Source: Pseudoips prasinana (lineage: Eukaryota; Arthropoda; Insecta; Lepidoptera; Nolidae). From it: a stretch of DNA of 64,000 bases. The position numbers and the translations under genes are program-made. Positions 40,201 through 52,200 of the stretch are shown here, in pieces. How positions within the stretch are numbered: position 1 is the stretch's first letter; the number at the start of each line of letters is the position of its first letter. The stretch is taken from NCBI GenBank assembly GCA_951640165.1, contig OX621257.1:4537201-4601200 (forward strand), in the 5' to 3' direction. Below the pieces are notes generated by a model. The model did not search any database, was not told the DNA's origin, and saw nothing but the letters and a program-made list of their open reading frames with translations.

Positions 40201-43200
40201 CGATACATCGAATCTGCCACAGTATAAAAAATCTAGACAGTACGGAAACTACTTACAGACGATCGAAACGACACACACACAAACATGCACATTGACAAGA
40301 GCTCTAAGCGGTTGTCACGGTCTGTCAGTAGTGAGTGCGGCGTCAAAACGAGTCGTCAAGTATAAGTTATTCTCCGCGTTGTTTTTAGAATTGCCACAAG
40401 CGTATTGCGTAATATACGACTTTGACTTTTAAAACAAATACGTTATAATAAAAAAATATCAAAAACATTAAAATTTACAACCCTAAATCAATAGACCGTA
40501 GGTAATGATTTCATCTACTAGGTTTAGTTTCCATATTGCCCATATTTATAATGTGCTACGACTAGGCATCGCCTCGGCTACGGCTAGGCGACGCCGCGCT
40601 TCCGGTGAGCTTGTCCTGAGGCTAATCGTTAACGTTACGATTCCGATTGGTGATCTTTGCAGTTGGGAGTAAGCTGTCGACGGGCCTTGTGATGTCGAAT
40701 ACTGTGCGGCTCGAGTTGATACGGTTCCAATATTATTATGTCTTAAGCAGGATTACTTGCTAGTGAAACTTTTATTATACCGTATACTAAACTGTGATTG
40801 TGTAAGTACCTATTAAATATTAATAATAAATCTGTGATAATTGAACTGTATGCGTTACGAATCCGTGGTAAATAAAGCTCTATCCAATTAAAATGCATTT
40901 TTATTACACTAGCTGTGCCCCGCGATTTTACCCGCGTTAAACTTATTAAATTATAGTGTATATGTTAATCTAGAGTGTCAGCTAACTCCATACCAGATTT
41001 TATTAAAAACGTTCCATCCGTTTAGACGTGAAGAAGTCACAAACATTTACACTCACAAACTTTCGCCTTTATAATATTACTGTGATAGCAAAGTAAAAAT
41101 TAATAGTAATTTATACTTTTACTATACATACATATTACAGATAATTTACTGAATGAAGTATGTGACATACTTGGAGTGGCACCTTCCCTCTACATAAGTC
41201 CGCAGCCAAAAATAACACTATCTCGGTAGCGATATGTTCCTGGTGGTAATTAATGATTGCCAGAGCTCATTGGGGGAAACAGAAATAGCTATGCTAGCAA
41301 CAGAGAAGACTTTGTTTTTGTAGCTACTAGCCAGCATAGTACGACAAAGCTTTGTCCTCTGTATTGTATACAATGTCAAAGACATGAATTGTCTATGGGT
41401 GGCGTGGTGGTTACTATTTTGCATCAGGTGAGCCACAACCTCGTCTGGCACCTTTGGAAATATAAAAACAATAACGAAACGAAAGTAGGTCTACTTCCTA
41501 CTTTCGAGTCGTTTGTAATAAACAAAACTGTAAAATAAAATACTAGTGGATTGTGTGTAACACTAATTTATGCAGTACAACAACACAATATATTTATTGG
41601 AACAATAGACTAAGTAAATGCGCGTGTCGTCGATACAGGCGAGAACCAGCGCCCCGCGCGCTTCAATAGTTGCCAGCCGACGAGAGCCGATGACACTCGA
41701 ACAAAAAATCAAACATTTTGTTAGCGCACTAAGAAATTACTATTATAGCCGTGCGCGCGCGCTCTGTAAGAAGTTCAACCCAACAAGTGTTTTATTACTT
41801 CGGCACGCTATAACTAAATTTTAAGGTTTGTAATTTTAATTTATTTTGAGTTGTTAATTTATGGTGGAACTATACTTACAATAAATACATATAGTTAATT
41901 GATAAGTGAACATACAAGTCAAAATCAAAATGTTTCTCATACATGTAAGTGTTAAGAGACAGCAGCTCCTAGTCTAAGAATATTTTCCTTACGTCAGTAC
42001 AAAAGCTTAAATGATCGAGACCGAATTAAAATAACTCTTATAATGTTAGAGCTAAAGTTCAGACTCGATAGCAATTGTATAATGCACGGAACGGCAACGT
42101 CGCGGTTGACCGCTCCCGACCGAATATTTTAAAAATTTTGGCGGGAAAAGCGTATTTGGCTTATAATTTTGAAAGTTAAAGGCCTAGAGATTTGAAATTA
42201 TGCCTCGTGTGTGCTCCAATTATAACATGTTATTTGATCTTTAAAAGAAAACTGCAACATATATAGTTATCGTAATTCACCATGTGTAAGCCCGTGTGAC
42301 GTGTCCCCAGCTTACACATACTTATTGCTTCGTAGCTCAAAAACTATTCGAGCTAAGGTTTTGAAAAATTTTGAGCCTAATACTGCAGTTTTGCTCAGAA
42401 TTTTGAGCTATAATACATAATCGTAGCTTAAATAATTACGAAGATACACATGTGTAAGCCAGGGACACGTGTCTCCAGCTCACACATGGTTTTATGATCG
42501 TAGTTTAAATAATATTTGAGTGTGATGGCTAGATTTTTTGGCTCTCATTGCTCCCATTATGAGCTAAATTTTTGACTATATTTTAAAACCCTTACATCAC
42601 AGGTTTTGCCCCAACGGCATGTGTCAGCTGGAGACACGTTTGTCCAGCTTACACACATTTAACAAATCATAGAAACGAAGTTGTGATTGCTCTAATTCTA
42701 TGACTGAAACTTTAAATTGCTCAAATTATGCTTTAAAATATGGCATACTTAGAATTTCGATTATAACAATGAGGAAGCTGGGGACACGCACATCGCTTGC
42801 GCCACGCCTCGTGGACATAGACCAATACACTGGGCTGCTTAAGATTATCGGCGTTCAACTCCCACGCGATGGTATAGGTATATATATATATCACATATGT
42901 TAGTGTATGAAATGTATTTGATGTTAATCTAGTATTTAAATTATTTTATCGAATTGAAATTGTATGAATCTCATTTATATTAATATCTTGTGATTTAATG
43001 CTATTTTTTTATCGACATACTTAGGTACATATTTCTATCTTCTTTACTATATTAAATTCTTTTTATTTGTATTATTAATGTATTTAGTTTATCAAATATC
43101 TGTTATTTCATTTCATTTTATTATAGTATGTAATGGGGGTTAACTATCCGTGGACCCCACAGTCGGGCGCTATCAGAATATCAGCGCTGTCGCAATATTG

Positions 43201-46200
43201 CGACGGCCAATGCTGAGATAGATGCCTTTTCACCTAGAACGGACTAACTAATGTTAAGTATAAGATTTTCATTGTTTGTTTTTCTGTTATTGTATAATTT
43301 CATTGTTATGTCCGTCCTGGTAATGAATAAATGATTTTTCTTTCTTTCTTTATAGGGTGGCAATGTTATTCTTTCTGGGCCGGAAAGCTCACGGCTAACA
43401 TACACACCGACGACCAATGCGATGATGTAGCCTTACAGTGGACAGTGGTCCCACTTCTATCTAGTACCAACAAAACTAATCTTAACATCATTGGATTTCT
43501 TCCTAAAGTGCCAGTCTATTACAGTGAATACAGGACAGAGCACCTTTAGTCAGAAAAGTGTCCTCTACTGCCGCCACTTGCAAACAGCCCCGGGAAGACA
43601 GCGAACTGTTTGTGGCGCAGTCGCTGTGCCGGACTGGCAGGAGTCGGCAATATGGGAGGGCAATCCAGAGCCCTCCCAGGGTACGTGTCCCAAACATCTG
43701 GGGCATGGTGCAAAAGGGGGGCACCGGAGCAGCATACCTGCGTTCACGGGGCTCCCCCATTAGGCGCCAAGAGAAGTCCACGGCAGGTAGGTTTAGTCGA
43801 TGCGAGTCGACATACCCACTCGTAGACACTTTTTGCGGGTGGCATGCGTAGGCATTCCCCCTGCATAACCAAAAAAAGACACCCACACGACACCACAGAG
43901 CACCTTTAGTTGTATCAATTTAGATTTGGCGCGAAATACTGAGTAGAATAAGCGACTCATTAGGCTGTCAACTAATTAATATCCTGGCACATTATTGAAG
44001 AACAGCAATTTCATACCAAACGCAAGCAGAGCTTGTAGGATGGAAACCAGATAACTGATATATACTACATAATTATACTACTGCCAAACAAGCGTGGCGA
44101 TTATGGCATATCCCTCCAAATGGTGGACACAATCCATTGTGAAACCCATTTATCTGGGTGTTTTCTGATCATTATCATGTCAATCCAATTCTGCTGCTGG
44201 ATAAAGGCCTCCTCAAAAGATTTTCACAATGGATTGTGTCCACCATTTGGAGGGATATGCCATAATCGCCACGCTTGTTTGGCAGTAGTATAATTATGTT
44301 AATGAAAACAAATATTTCTCTTGTGCTACATTTATATTTTATCTAATTTTATCCTGTAATACTAGAAGAACGGACACAAACTCCTACAATCTTATATTTA
44401 CTACATACCTGGCTAAATTCCCCTTGGGTCCCGCGTCGATCATTCTCTCTTTGTCCAAGGTGAGAAAGTAGAAGTTCTCGTCTCTGATCTCGTGCTTTCT
44501 TCTCATTCGTCGTCTGAATTCTTCTTCGTCTATAAGTTCGCCGACGTACTCTATTACAAACTGCCCTGTAAGTATGAAGATAAAGATATTTATTTGAATA
44601 TATTTTTAGAAATCGATACATGAATGTGTATGTAACTGAAGGAGGGTACGTGTACTGCCAGGGTACGTGTCCCAACCATCTGGCACATGACGCAAAGGGG
44701 GGCACCCCCGCGGTCCCAGGGCTCCCCACATCAGGCGCCAAAAGAAGTGCACGGCAGGTAGGTTTACTCGGTACGAGTCTGACATACCCACCCGCAGACA
44801 CTTATTGCGGGTGGCAAGTGTAGGCATTCCCCCTTATGAAAAAATAATAAAAAAAATGGCTAGATGGCGCTATTCAGTTTTCCTCCACTTTATATATAAT
44901 ATGTTCCAGGGCAATTCACATTTATGGTCTACTTATTCAGTGTACCAGCAGCCCGTCTTTGGAATGCCGTGCCTATGGCTTGTTGCGCTCTTATAGACTT
45001 ATCCTTACCGGACGATTTAGTTTCGGTGCCCCTCACCCGATACCGGGTTGAGAGATAAATCGTTCACGTGTCCACAACTCGCCTCTCCAGTTGTGTCTAT
45101 ACATAGCTACAGAAGACACATTCAAAATCTAATTTATTTAATTCGTAAAAAATATGGGTACAGACTGATGGATGGAGAGTCTTAAGTGAGTCTCTTATCC
45201 ACATATTGGCATGCCCAGCATCCGTTTACTGGGTGAATATCGAAACACGCCTATAGGGCTGGCAAAAAGTCATCTGTACATTATTGTCGTTAAGGACTAT
45301 CTACGTAATAATATATTTCATCATCATCATATCTAGTATATGCACCGCTGTTATGAGCTGCTATTACAACAGTAAAAGTCACATTAGAACAGTAGAGTTT
45401 TACTTGGAAACAAAACGATAACTAAAGAACAGTTAATGCAATTTATTTGATACGATAAAAAATGTTTATGGGATTTTGTTTGGCATGAGACAACCCTGTC
45501 CTGGCGGACTTCGTGGACTTGACAAGTCAGTCCTTGGGCATAGGGGTACCTACCGTTATGTAGACATCGCATCGTACCGATAGACTCAACCGACGGGTTG
45601 TTATGTAGGTATTTACCTAAAATATTTTGGCGTAATTTGGTGAAATGTCAAGTTTATTGCTTGGTTGTATAAGAGTTAACTGTTAGTGAGCTTATGCACA
45701 ACCACGGTCTGTCTAAAGATGGGTGAGCACCGAAGTTGGTTGATTGGTTAAATCTATTAGCGATACCGTCCTTCAGATGGCACGTTAAGATATCAGTCTC
45801 GGCTGTAGTCACTAGCAAACTGTCAATTAAGACATGTTCGAGGCCTTTCGTATATAAAATAATATCCTGGGACCTCATTCACTCACGGCTCAAACTAAGC
45901 AGAGCTTGTGCTATGGAAACCAGGTAACTGATATACTACATATACTCGTACTAATTTTGTTACTTATATAGATTTATATCCAGACTCAGGACAAACAGAC
46001 ATGGTCATGCACAAAAATATCTGTCGAACCCACGACCGGCGACGTGAAAGGCAAGTATGTACCAACCTGCTCTAATATGCTCCAGCGTCTTGAGTCCCCA
46101 GCCCCGGCTGGGCGTGCGGTAGGGCACGAGCTTGGGGTACAGGCGCCGCTCGAAGGCGCGGTTGTTGCAGCGCTCGGCGGCGTGACAGGCAAGTATGTAC

Positions 46201-49200
46201 CAACCTGCTCTAATATGCTCCAGCGTCTTGAGTCCCCAGCCCCGGCTGGGCGTGCGGTAGGGCACGAGCTTGGGGTACAGGCGCCGCTCGAAGGCGCGGT
46301 TGTTGCAGCGCTCGGCGGCGTGACAGGCAAGTATGTACCAACCTGCTCTAATATGCTCCAGCGTCTTGAGTCCCCAGCCCCGGCTGGGCGTGCGGTAGGG
46401 CACGAGCTTGGGGTACAGGCGCCGCTCGAAGGCGCGGTTGTTGCAGCGCTCGGCGGCGTGACAGGCAAGTATGTACCAACCTGCTCTAATATGCTCCAGC
46501 GTCTTGAGTCCCCAGCCCCGGCTGGGCGTGCGGTAGGGCACGAGCTTGGGGTACAGGCGCCGCTCGAAGGCGCGGTTGTTGCAGCGCTCGGCGGCGTGAC
46601 AGGCAAGTATGTACCAACCTGCTCTAATATGCTCCAGCGTCTTGAGTCCCCAGCCCCGGCTGGGCGTGCGGTAGGGCACGAGCTTGGGGTACAGGCGCCG
46701 CTCGAAGGCGCGGTTGTTGCAGCGCTCGGCGGCGTGACAGGCAAGTATGTACCAACCTGCTCTAATATGCTCCAGCGTCTTGAGTCCCCAGCCCCGGCTG
46801 GGCGTGCGGTAGGGCACGAGCTTGGGGTACAGGCGCCGCTCGAAGGCGCGGTTGTTGCAGCGCTCGGCGGCGTGACAGGCAAGTATGTACCAACCTGCTC
46901 TAATATGCTCCAGCGTCTTGAGTCCCCAGCCCCGGCTGGGCGTGCGGTAGGGCACGAGCTTGGGGTACAGGCGCCGCTCGAAGGCGCGGTTGTTGCAGCG
47001 CTCGGCGGCGTGACAGGCAAGTATGTACCAACCTGCTCTAATAGGCTCCAAGGTCTTGAGTCCCCAGCCCCGGCTGGGCGTGCGGTAGGGCACGAGCTTG
47101 GGGTACAGGCGCCGCTCGAAGGCCGGTTGTTGCAGAACTCGGCGGCGTGACAGGCAAGTATGTACCAACCTGCTCTAATATGCTCCAGCGTCTTGAGTCC
47201 CCAGCCCCGGCTGGGCGTGCGGTAGGGCACGAGCTTGGGGTACAGGCGCCGCTCGAAGGCCGGTTGTTGCAGAACTCGGCGGCGTGACAGGCAAGTATGT
47301 ACCAACCTGCTCTAATATGCTCCAGCGTCTTGAGTCCCCAGCCCCGGCTGGGCGTGCGGTAGGGCACGAGCTTGGGGTACAGGCGCCGCTCGAAGGCCGG
47401 TTGTTGCAGAACTCGGCGGCGTGACAGGCAAGTATGTACCAACCTGCTCTAATATGCTCCAGCGTCTTGAGTCCCCAGCCCCGGCTGGGCGTGCGGTAGG
47501 GCACGAGCTTGGGGTACAGGCGCCGCTCGAAGGCGCGGTTGTTGCAGAACTCGGCGGCGTGACAGGCAAGTATGTACCAACCTGCTCTAATATGCTCCAG
47601 CGTCTTGAGTCCCCAGCCCCGGCTGGGCGTGCGGTAGGGCACGAGCTTGGGGTACAGGCGCCGCTCGAAGGCGCGGTTGTTGCAGAACTCGGCGGCGTGA
47701 CAGGCAAGTATGTACCAACCTGCTCTAATATGCTCCAGCGTCTTGAGTCCCCAGCCCCGGCTGGGCGTGCGGTAGGGCACGAGCTTGGGGTACAGGCGCC
47801 GCTCGAAGGCGCGGTTGTTGCATCGCTCGGCGGCGCGGCACGTGGGCCCGCACTCCGTCAGCAACATCCTGCAACAACATATACCTTAAGTTAAATATAA
47901 TTTATTTATGTTGGATGAGCTAACAACGAGCTGAGAGAAAGGCGTGAGTTTTCACTGGTTGCATATTTATTTCAAATAATTAGAGGCAAGATACATAACG
48001 CCGACATATTAGAGTTAGGCTGATTTCAGAGTCGCGCCGGCGAGCAGCGCCGTCCAAACGCGCGCGCTTACATTTACACTAGATAGTAGTTGCGTTTCAC
48101 AGTCACGCAGTTCAAACGCGGCGCCGGTGACGCGCGTCGTCGGCCAGCGCTGCCCGAGCTCCTCTACTGGCAGCTAGCGTTCCAGAGTGACGCGTCTCGC
48201 ACGCGCCGTTGCGTACACTTAAATAAAACGTTGTTAAAACTGGCCTTTGTAAAAAAATGTAACTATCTTCCCATAAATCGGATAACGATGGCACGAAGGC
48301 GCCTCTCAGTAAACATGTAGCATTGAACGGAGTAATTTGCAATCTTCTACGACCACGTCGCTGTTGCACTCTTTTCCATAAAAAATAAATAGCTAATCCT
48401 CTAGTCGGTGTCCATGATGACGATTGTACACAACTGTTCATTACAAAGAAACGCGCGATACTAAAACTCGGTTCAGAAGGTTCGCGCGTCAATCGCGCGC
48501 TGTTGAAACGCGCTGGCCTACGGCGCGCGCCGCGCGCGTGGCACTGAAATCAGCCTGAGTGTTTGAGTGTTTGAGTGTGCCAGATAGATATGTATGGCGG
48601 AGACGTCGGCCTCAGCTACTGGCTGTACCTCGTGGCCGCACTTATCTGTTGAATGAGGCGCCCCTGACGCAGGCGCTTCGCACTCTTAACCTTGTAGCAG
48701 AGGAGATAGATATTTTTAATTGTAAACTTATTGAATTCACAAATATAACATTGTATGAAATTAGTTTTAGAAAATAAGAAATTGTGATTTACTATACTAT
48801 TGCATTGGGTTCTAACTGTAATAATAATTGTAAGTGGTGGTGAAATAAATAAATAAATGTTTTATAACATTCTCCGTAAAATAATTAAAAATGTTAATTT
48901 TTATTTAATTTTATATCAAAGGGCGACAAATGAGCAAGTGGGTCACCTGATGGTAAGTGATCACCGCCGCCCATGTACACTCGCAACACCGGAGGAGTCG
49001 CTGGTGCATTGCCGGCCTTTAAGATTCAGCAAAGATGAATCGGAGACGTTCTCAAGAAAGGCCAGGTCAGAAGTACCCTAAGCCGGCGAGCATGTATGAA
49101 CAATATAATGACAGTAATCGAGGCAAAAGAGGTGTGCAACAGGCGCGAGTCTATATATGAATGTATATAATATTTATCATTTCCTTTCTATCTTATGCTA

Positions 49201-52200
49201 CGGGAGATGTTGGCGCCATCTATCGATATTACTTAGCAACTACCCGAGTGAAATCTCCACAGTTGTATAGGGACATAACCTCACTTTAAATGTAAGTACT
49301 TAATGCACCTTACCTATTCAAACACTGCGAGTAGGGTCCGCAAGGGTCTTCATCGTTAGGATTGCATTCGCACTGAGTGAGTGAGCTCTCCGGGTCTTCC
49401 AACCTCCTGCCACACAGGGAACCACACGGCTTGTTGACTTTTAATTTCACATAGTGAGGTGGTAGAAGTGACAACGCTATATCTAGAGATTCTTCCTCAT
49501 TTGTTCGGGCCGCTGTAATACAAAAATAGCATCAATTAGTCGCCATTTAACTTTTTTCTTAAACTTTGTCCAATTATAATGAGAAATTATAAGTTAAGCC
49601 AAACATGACTTTATTGGCCATGTGATAAAACTTCTCATTTTATAACTAAGAAACGGGAAAATGAGATAGCCCCTAATAAAGTATTTCGTCTTTTATACAC
49701 CGTCAACTAAATATTTTATAGAAAGCGTCAAGCAAAGATCAACAATTATCTTAACTTGTCCTTCTTCTTTATACATTGCCACCTAATTTACTAAAAAATA
49801 GGAAATTATTTGAGTTAGGTTAGGTTAACCGTGACCATCTAGCGCGCGAAGACGAACGAGCCAAGCGAGCGTGCCGCGGCAGCGGCCGCCGAGCGCTAGA
49901 TACACTATTGTTAGTAAAGATTTTTTTTAAGGAAATAAGGAGTATGTAATAAATATGTGATCAGCTTAAATTACGTTATTTTCTAAGTTTTAAATTTAGA
50001 GAAAAAAACCTAGGCTTAGTATTCGTCTCACTTTATCAGTTTTAGATTGGTGGAAAATTTTAAAAAATCTCATTTTTTTGGAGTTTTGTAAATTTTTCAG
50101 GTGACATAATATGTCATTTTATAATAATCGTTTTTAATTACTTTGATTATACAGTTATTAGGACAAACCTATTATAATAAATACAAAATCATTTATTTGG
50201 CACTACAGCACGGCCTTGATAATCCGTACACCAGCTCGTCCGAACGCCTCTATAATCCGAACGACCCCCCTTACCCCTGCGCAACCGCCATTTCTCACAG
50301 TTTCTGTCTTCTGTCCCGCAGTGCGTTTTAGATAATAAATAAATAAAGTAAGGTAAGTAAGGTATAAAGCATTTTCTATGTCACTAAATACTACTCGTCA
50401 GAGCAATATATTGGAATTCTTTAAAAAAGTGTGATTAATAGCATTGTATCTAACATACATCTAACATACATACTTCAATAAACACATTATAATGTAAAAT
50501 ATTTTTTTTTTATTTCTTATAATCCCTTTCAAAATTTTAACATACTATAATCCGAAAGCTTCGTGCATCCGAACAGGGTATAAATTTTCGGTGTTCGGAT
50601 CATCGAGGCCCTGCTGTATTTAATATATCTCAATAATTTTAGGTAAATAACCACCATGCTGAGTTGTATTATGAGTGGCTTACATAGAAGATAACTAGTG
50701 GCTAAGATAGTATTATTCAGGCGCTCGTTAATTGTGTTTGACTTAGTAATTTAGATGGAAATGTAAATTTTGTAATGCGAATACTTCTATTAAAAAGAAG
50801 TATGTTTAATTAACAGCCAATAATTTCCCGTTTTAATAATCATCATATCAGCTGAAAGACGTCCACTGCTGGTCAAAGGCCTCCCCCAAAGATCTCCACA
50901 ATCGCCGGTCTTGCGCTATTCGCGTCCAGCAGTTTCCAGCGACCCGCACAAGATCATCGGTCCATCTTGTAGGGGGCCTTGCCCACGCTACGTGTTCCGG
51001 TCCGTTTTAATATTGGCAAATAAAACTAGAAAAACAGACTCAGTAGTGGGACTCCTCGGACAATTAGTTACTCGTTCTGAGTCGTGGCGTCTGTCGAGTC
51101 TGGGTGTTCTGTGTCCGTCAATTGTATGTTAGTTACTCGTTCTGAGCCGTGGCGTCTGTCGAGTCTGGGTGTTCTGTGACCGTCAATTGTATGTTAGTTA
51201 CTCGTTCTGAGTCGTGGCGTCTGTCGAGTCTGGGTGTTCTGTGTCCGTCAATTGTATGTTACTTACTCGTTCTGAGTCGTGGCGTCTGTCGAGTCTGGGT
51301 GTTCTGTGACCGTCAATTGTATGTTAGTTACTCGTTCTGAGTCGTGGCGTCTGTCGAGTCTGGGTGTTCTGTGTCCGTCAATTGTATGTTAGTTACTCGT
51401 TCTGAGTTGTGGCGTCTGTCGAGTCTGGGTGTTCTGTGACCGTCAATTGTATGTTAGTTACTCGTTCTGAGTCGTGGCGTCTGTCGAGTCTGGGTGTTAT
51501 GTGTCCGTCAATTGTATGTTAGTTACTCGTTCTGAGTCTGGGTGTTCTGTGTCCGTCAATTGTATGTTTGGTAAATACCCTTCGGCACTGGGACTAATTT
51601 CTATAGTCCAGGGGGTTGTCATTAAAAACAAAAAGTGTAATCTAGCTGTCTCTCGGTCGTCTAAGGCTTCTAGGTGAAATAAACTACTATTCAAGATTTC
51701 TGTGCAAAAGCATACATAGGCATATAACCCAAACCATACTATAACAAAATAAATAATAATACCTGTGTAGGTAGATATAAGTTAGGTATCATAATGAACT
51801 TACATTTCAATATTTCACAAGCACGTTGCGCATGTTCCATGGCCATTGTGAAGGCGGCGTCTATTTTGGACTTCTGACTTGATATACGCCCAGAGTCACC
51901 TGCAAGAAATTGTTGTATGCCGAATGATTGGTTAACTTAGCATAATAATATGCCTATTTCCTAAACAGATATATTGAGCGTAAGCGGTGCTCTAGTTCTA
52001 TGAATACAGTCAGAGTTTAATAAGAGTAAAAAGTACCAGTCCCTATATGTGTTCCGACAATAATACCAGATACCTTGTATGTTACCACAATAAGTACTAG
52101 TAACCTTTTTTGCTACAAACACAAGTACCAAAGTTTTTAACAAAAGCCCACAATCGCTAAGGGAACTACCCCTTAGGTTATTCAAACTTAAGCTGACGAC

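Larger units (their letters stand above)
19307..42592. mobile_element. Giant foldback MULE/NOF-like element with nested insertions
   Basis: Outer arms are inverted copies. From 19310 to about 20500 the left arm is almost identical to the reverse complement of 41230-42590. The match resumes further in: 20785-20950 pairs with 40750-40900, 21000-21084 plus 29509-29650 pairs with the 38620-39900 repeat unit, and 31047-31145 pairs with 38513-38610. The two interruptions on the left are a BEL/Pao element and a LINE. The interior holds a MULE-type transposase and a protease-like segment (35379-38631). Without the nested insertions the element would be about 13.5 kb. Drosophila FB/NOF elements have the same layout: long, internally repetitive inverted arms around a NOF gene. 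The right outer limit may extend to about 42830, where related sequence continues without a partner on the left. Confidence 0.82.

Noticed and set aside
19307..42592. Polinton/Maverick with long terminal repeats
   Set aside because: No DNA polymerase B, packaging ATPase, capsid or adenovirus-type protease; the integrase present belongs to the nested BEL/Pao element.
43503..43886. Overlapping frames of 60-127 codons on both strands
   Set aside because: GC-rich dispersed repeat; the frames are not conserved in the copy at 44640-44832.
45986..47867. Long repetitive reading frames on both strands (up to 439 codons)
   Set aside because: They exist only because a 138-bp unit is divisible by three and has no stops; the biology is the exon array on minus.
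46051..51570. Possible CRISPR-like repeats
   Set aside because: Units are contiguous, 65 or 138 bp, with no unique spacers and no cas genes; the genome is eukaryotic.
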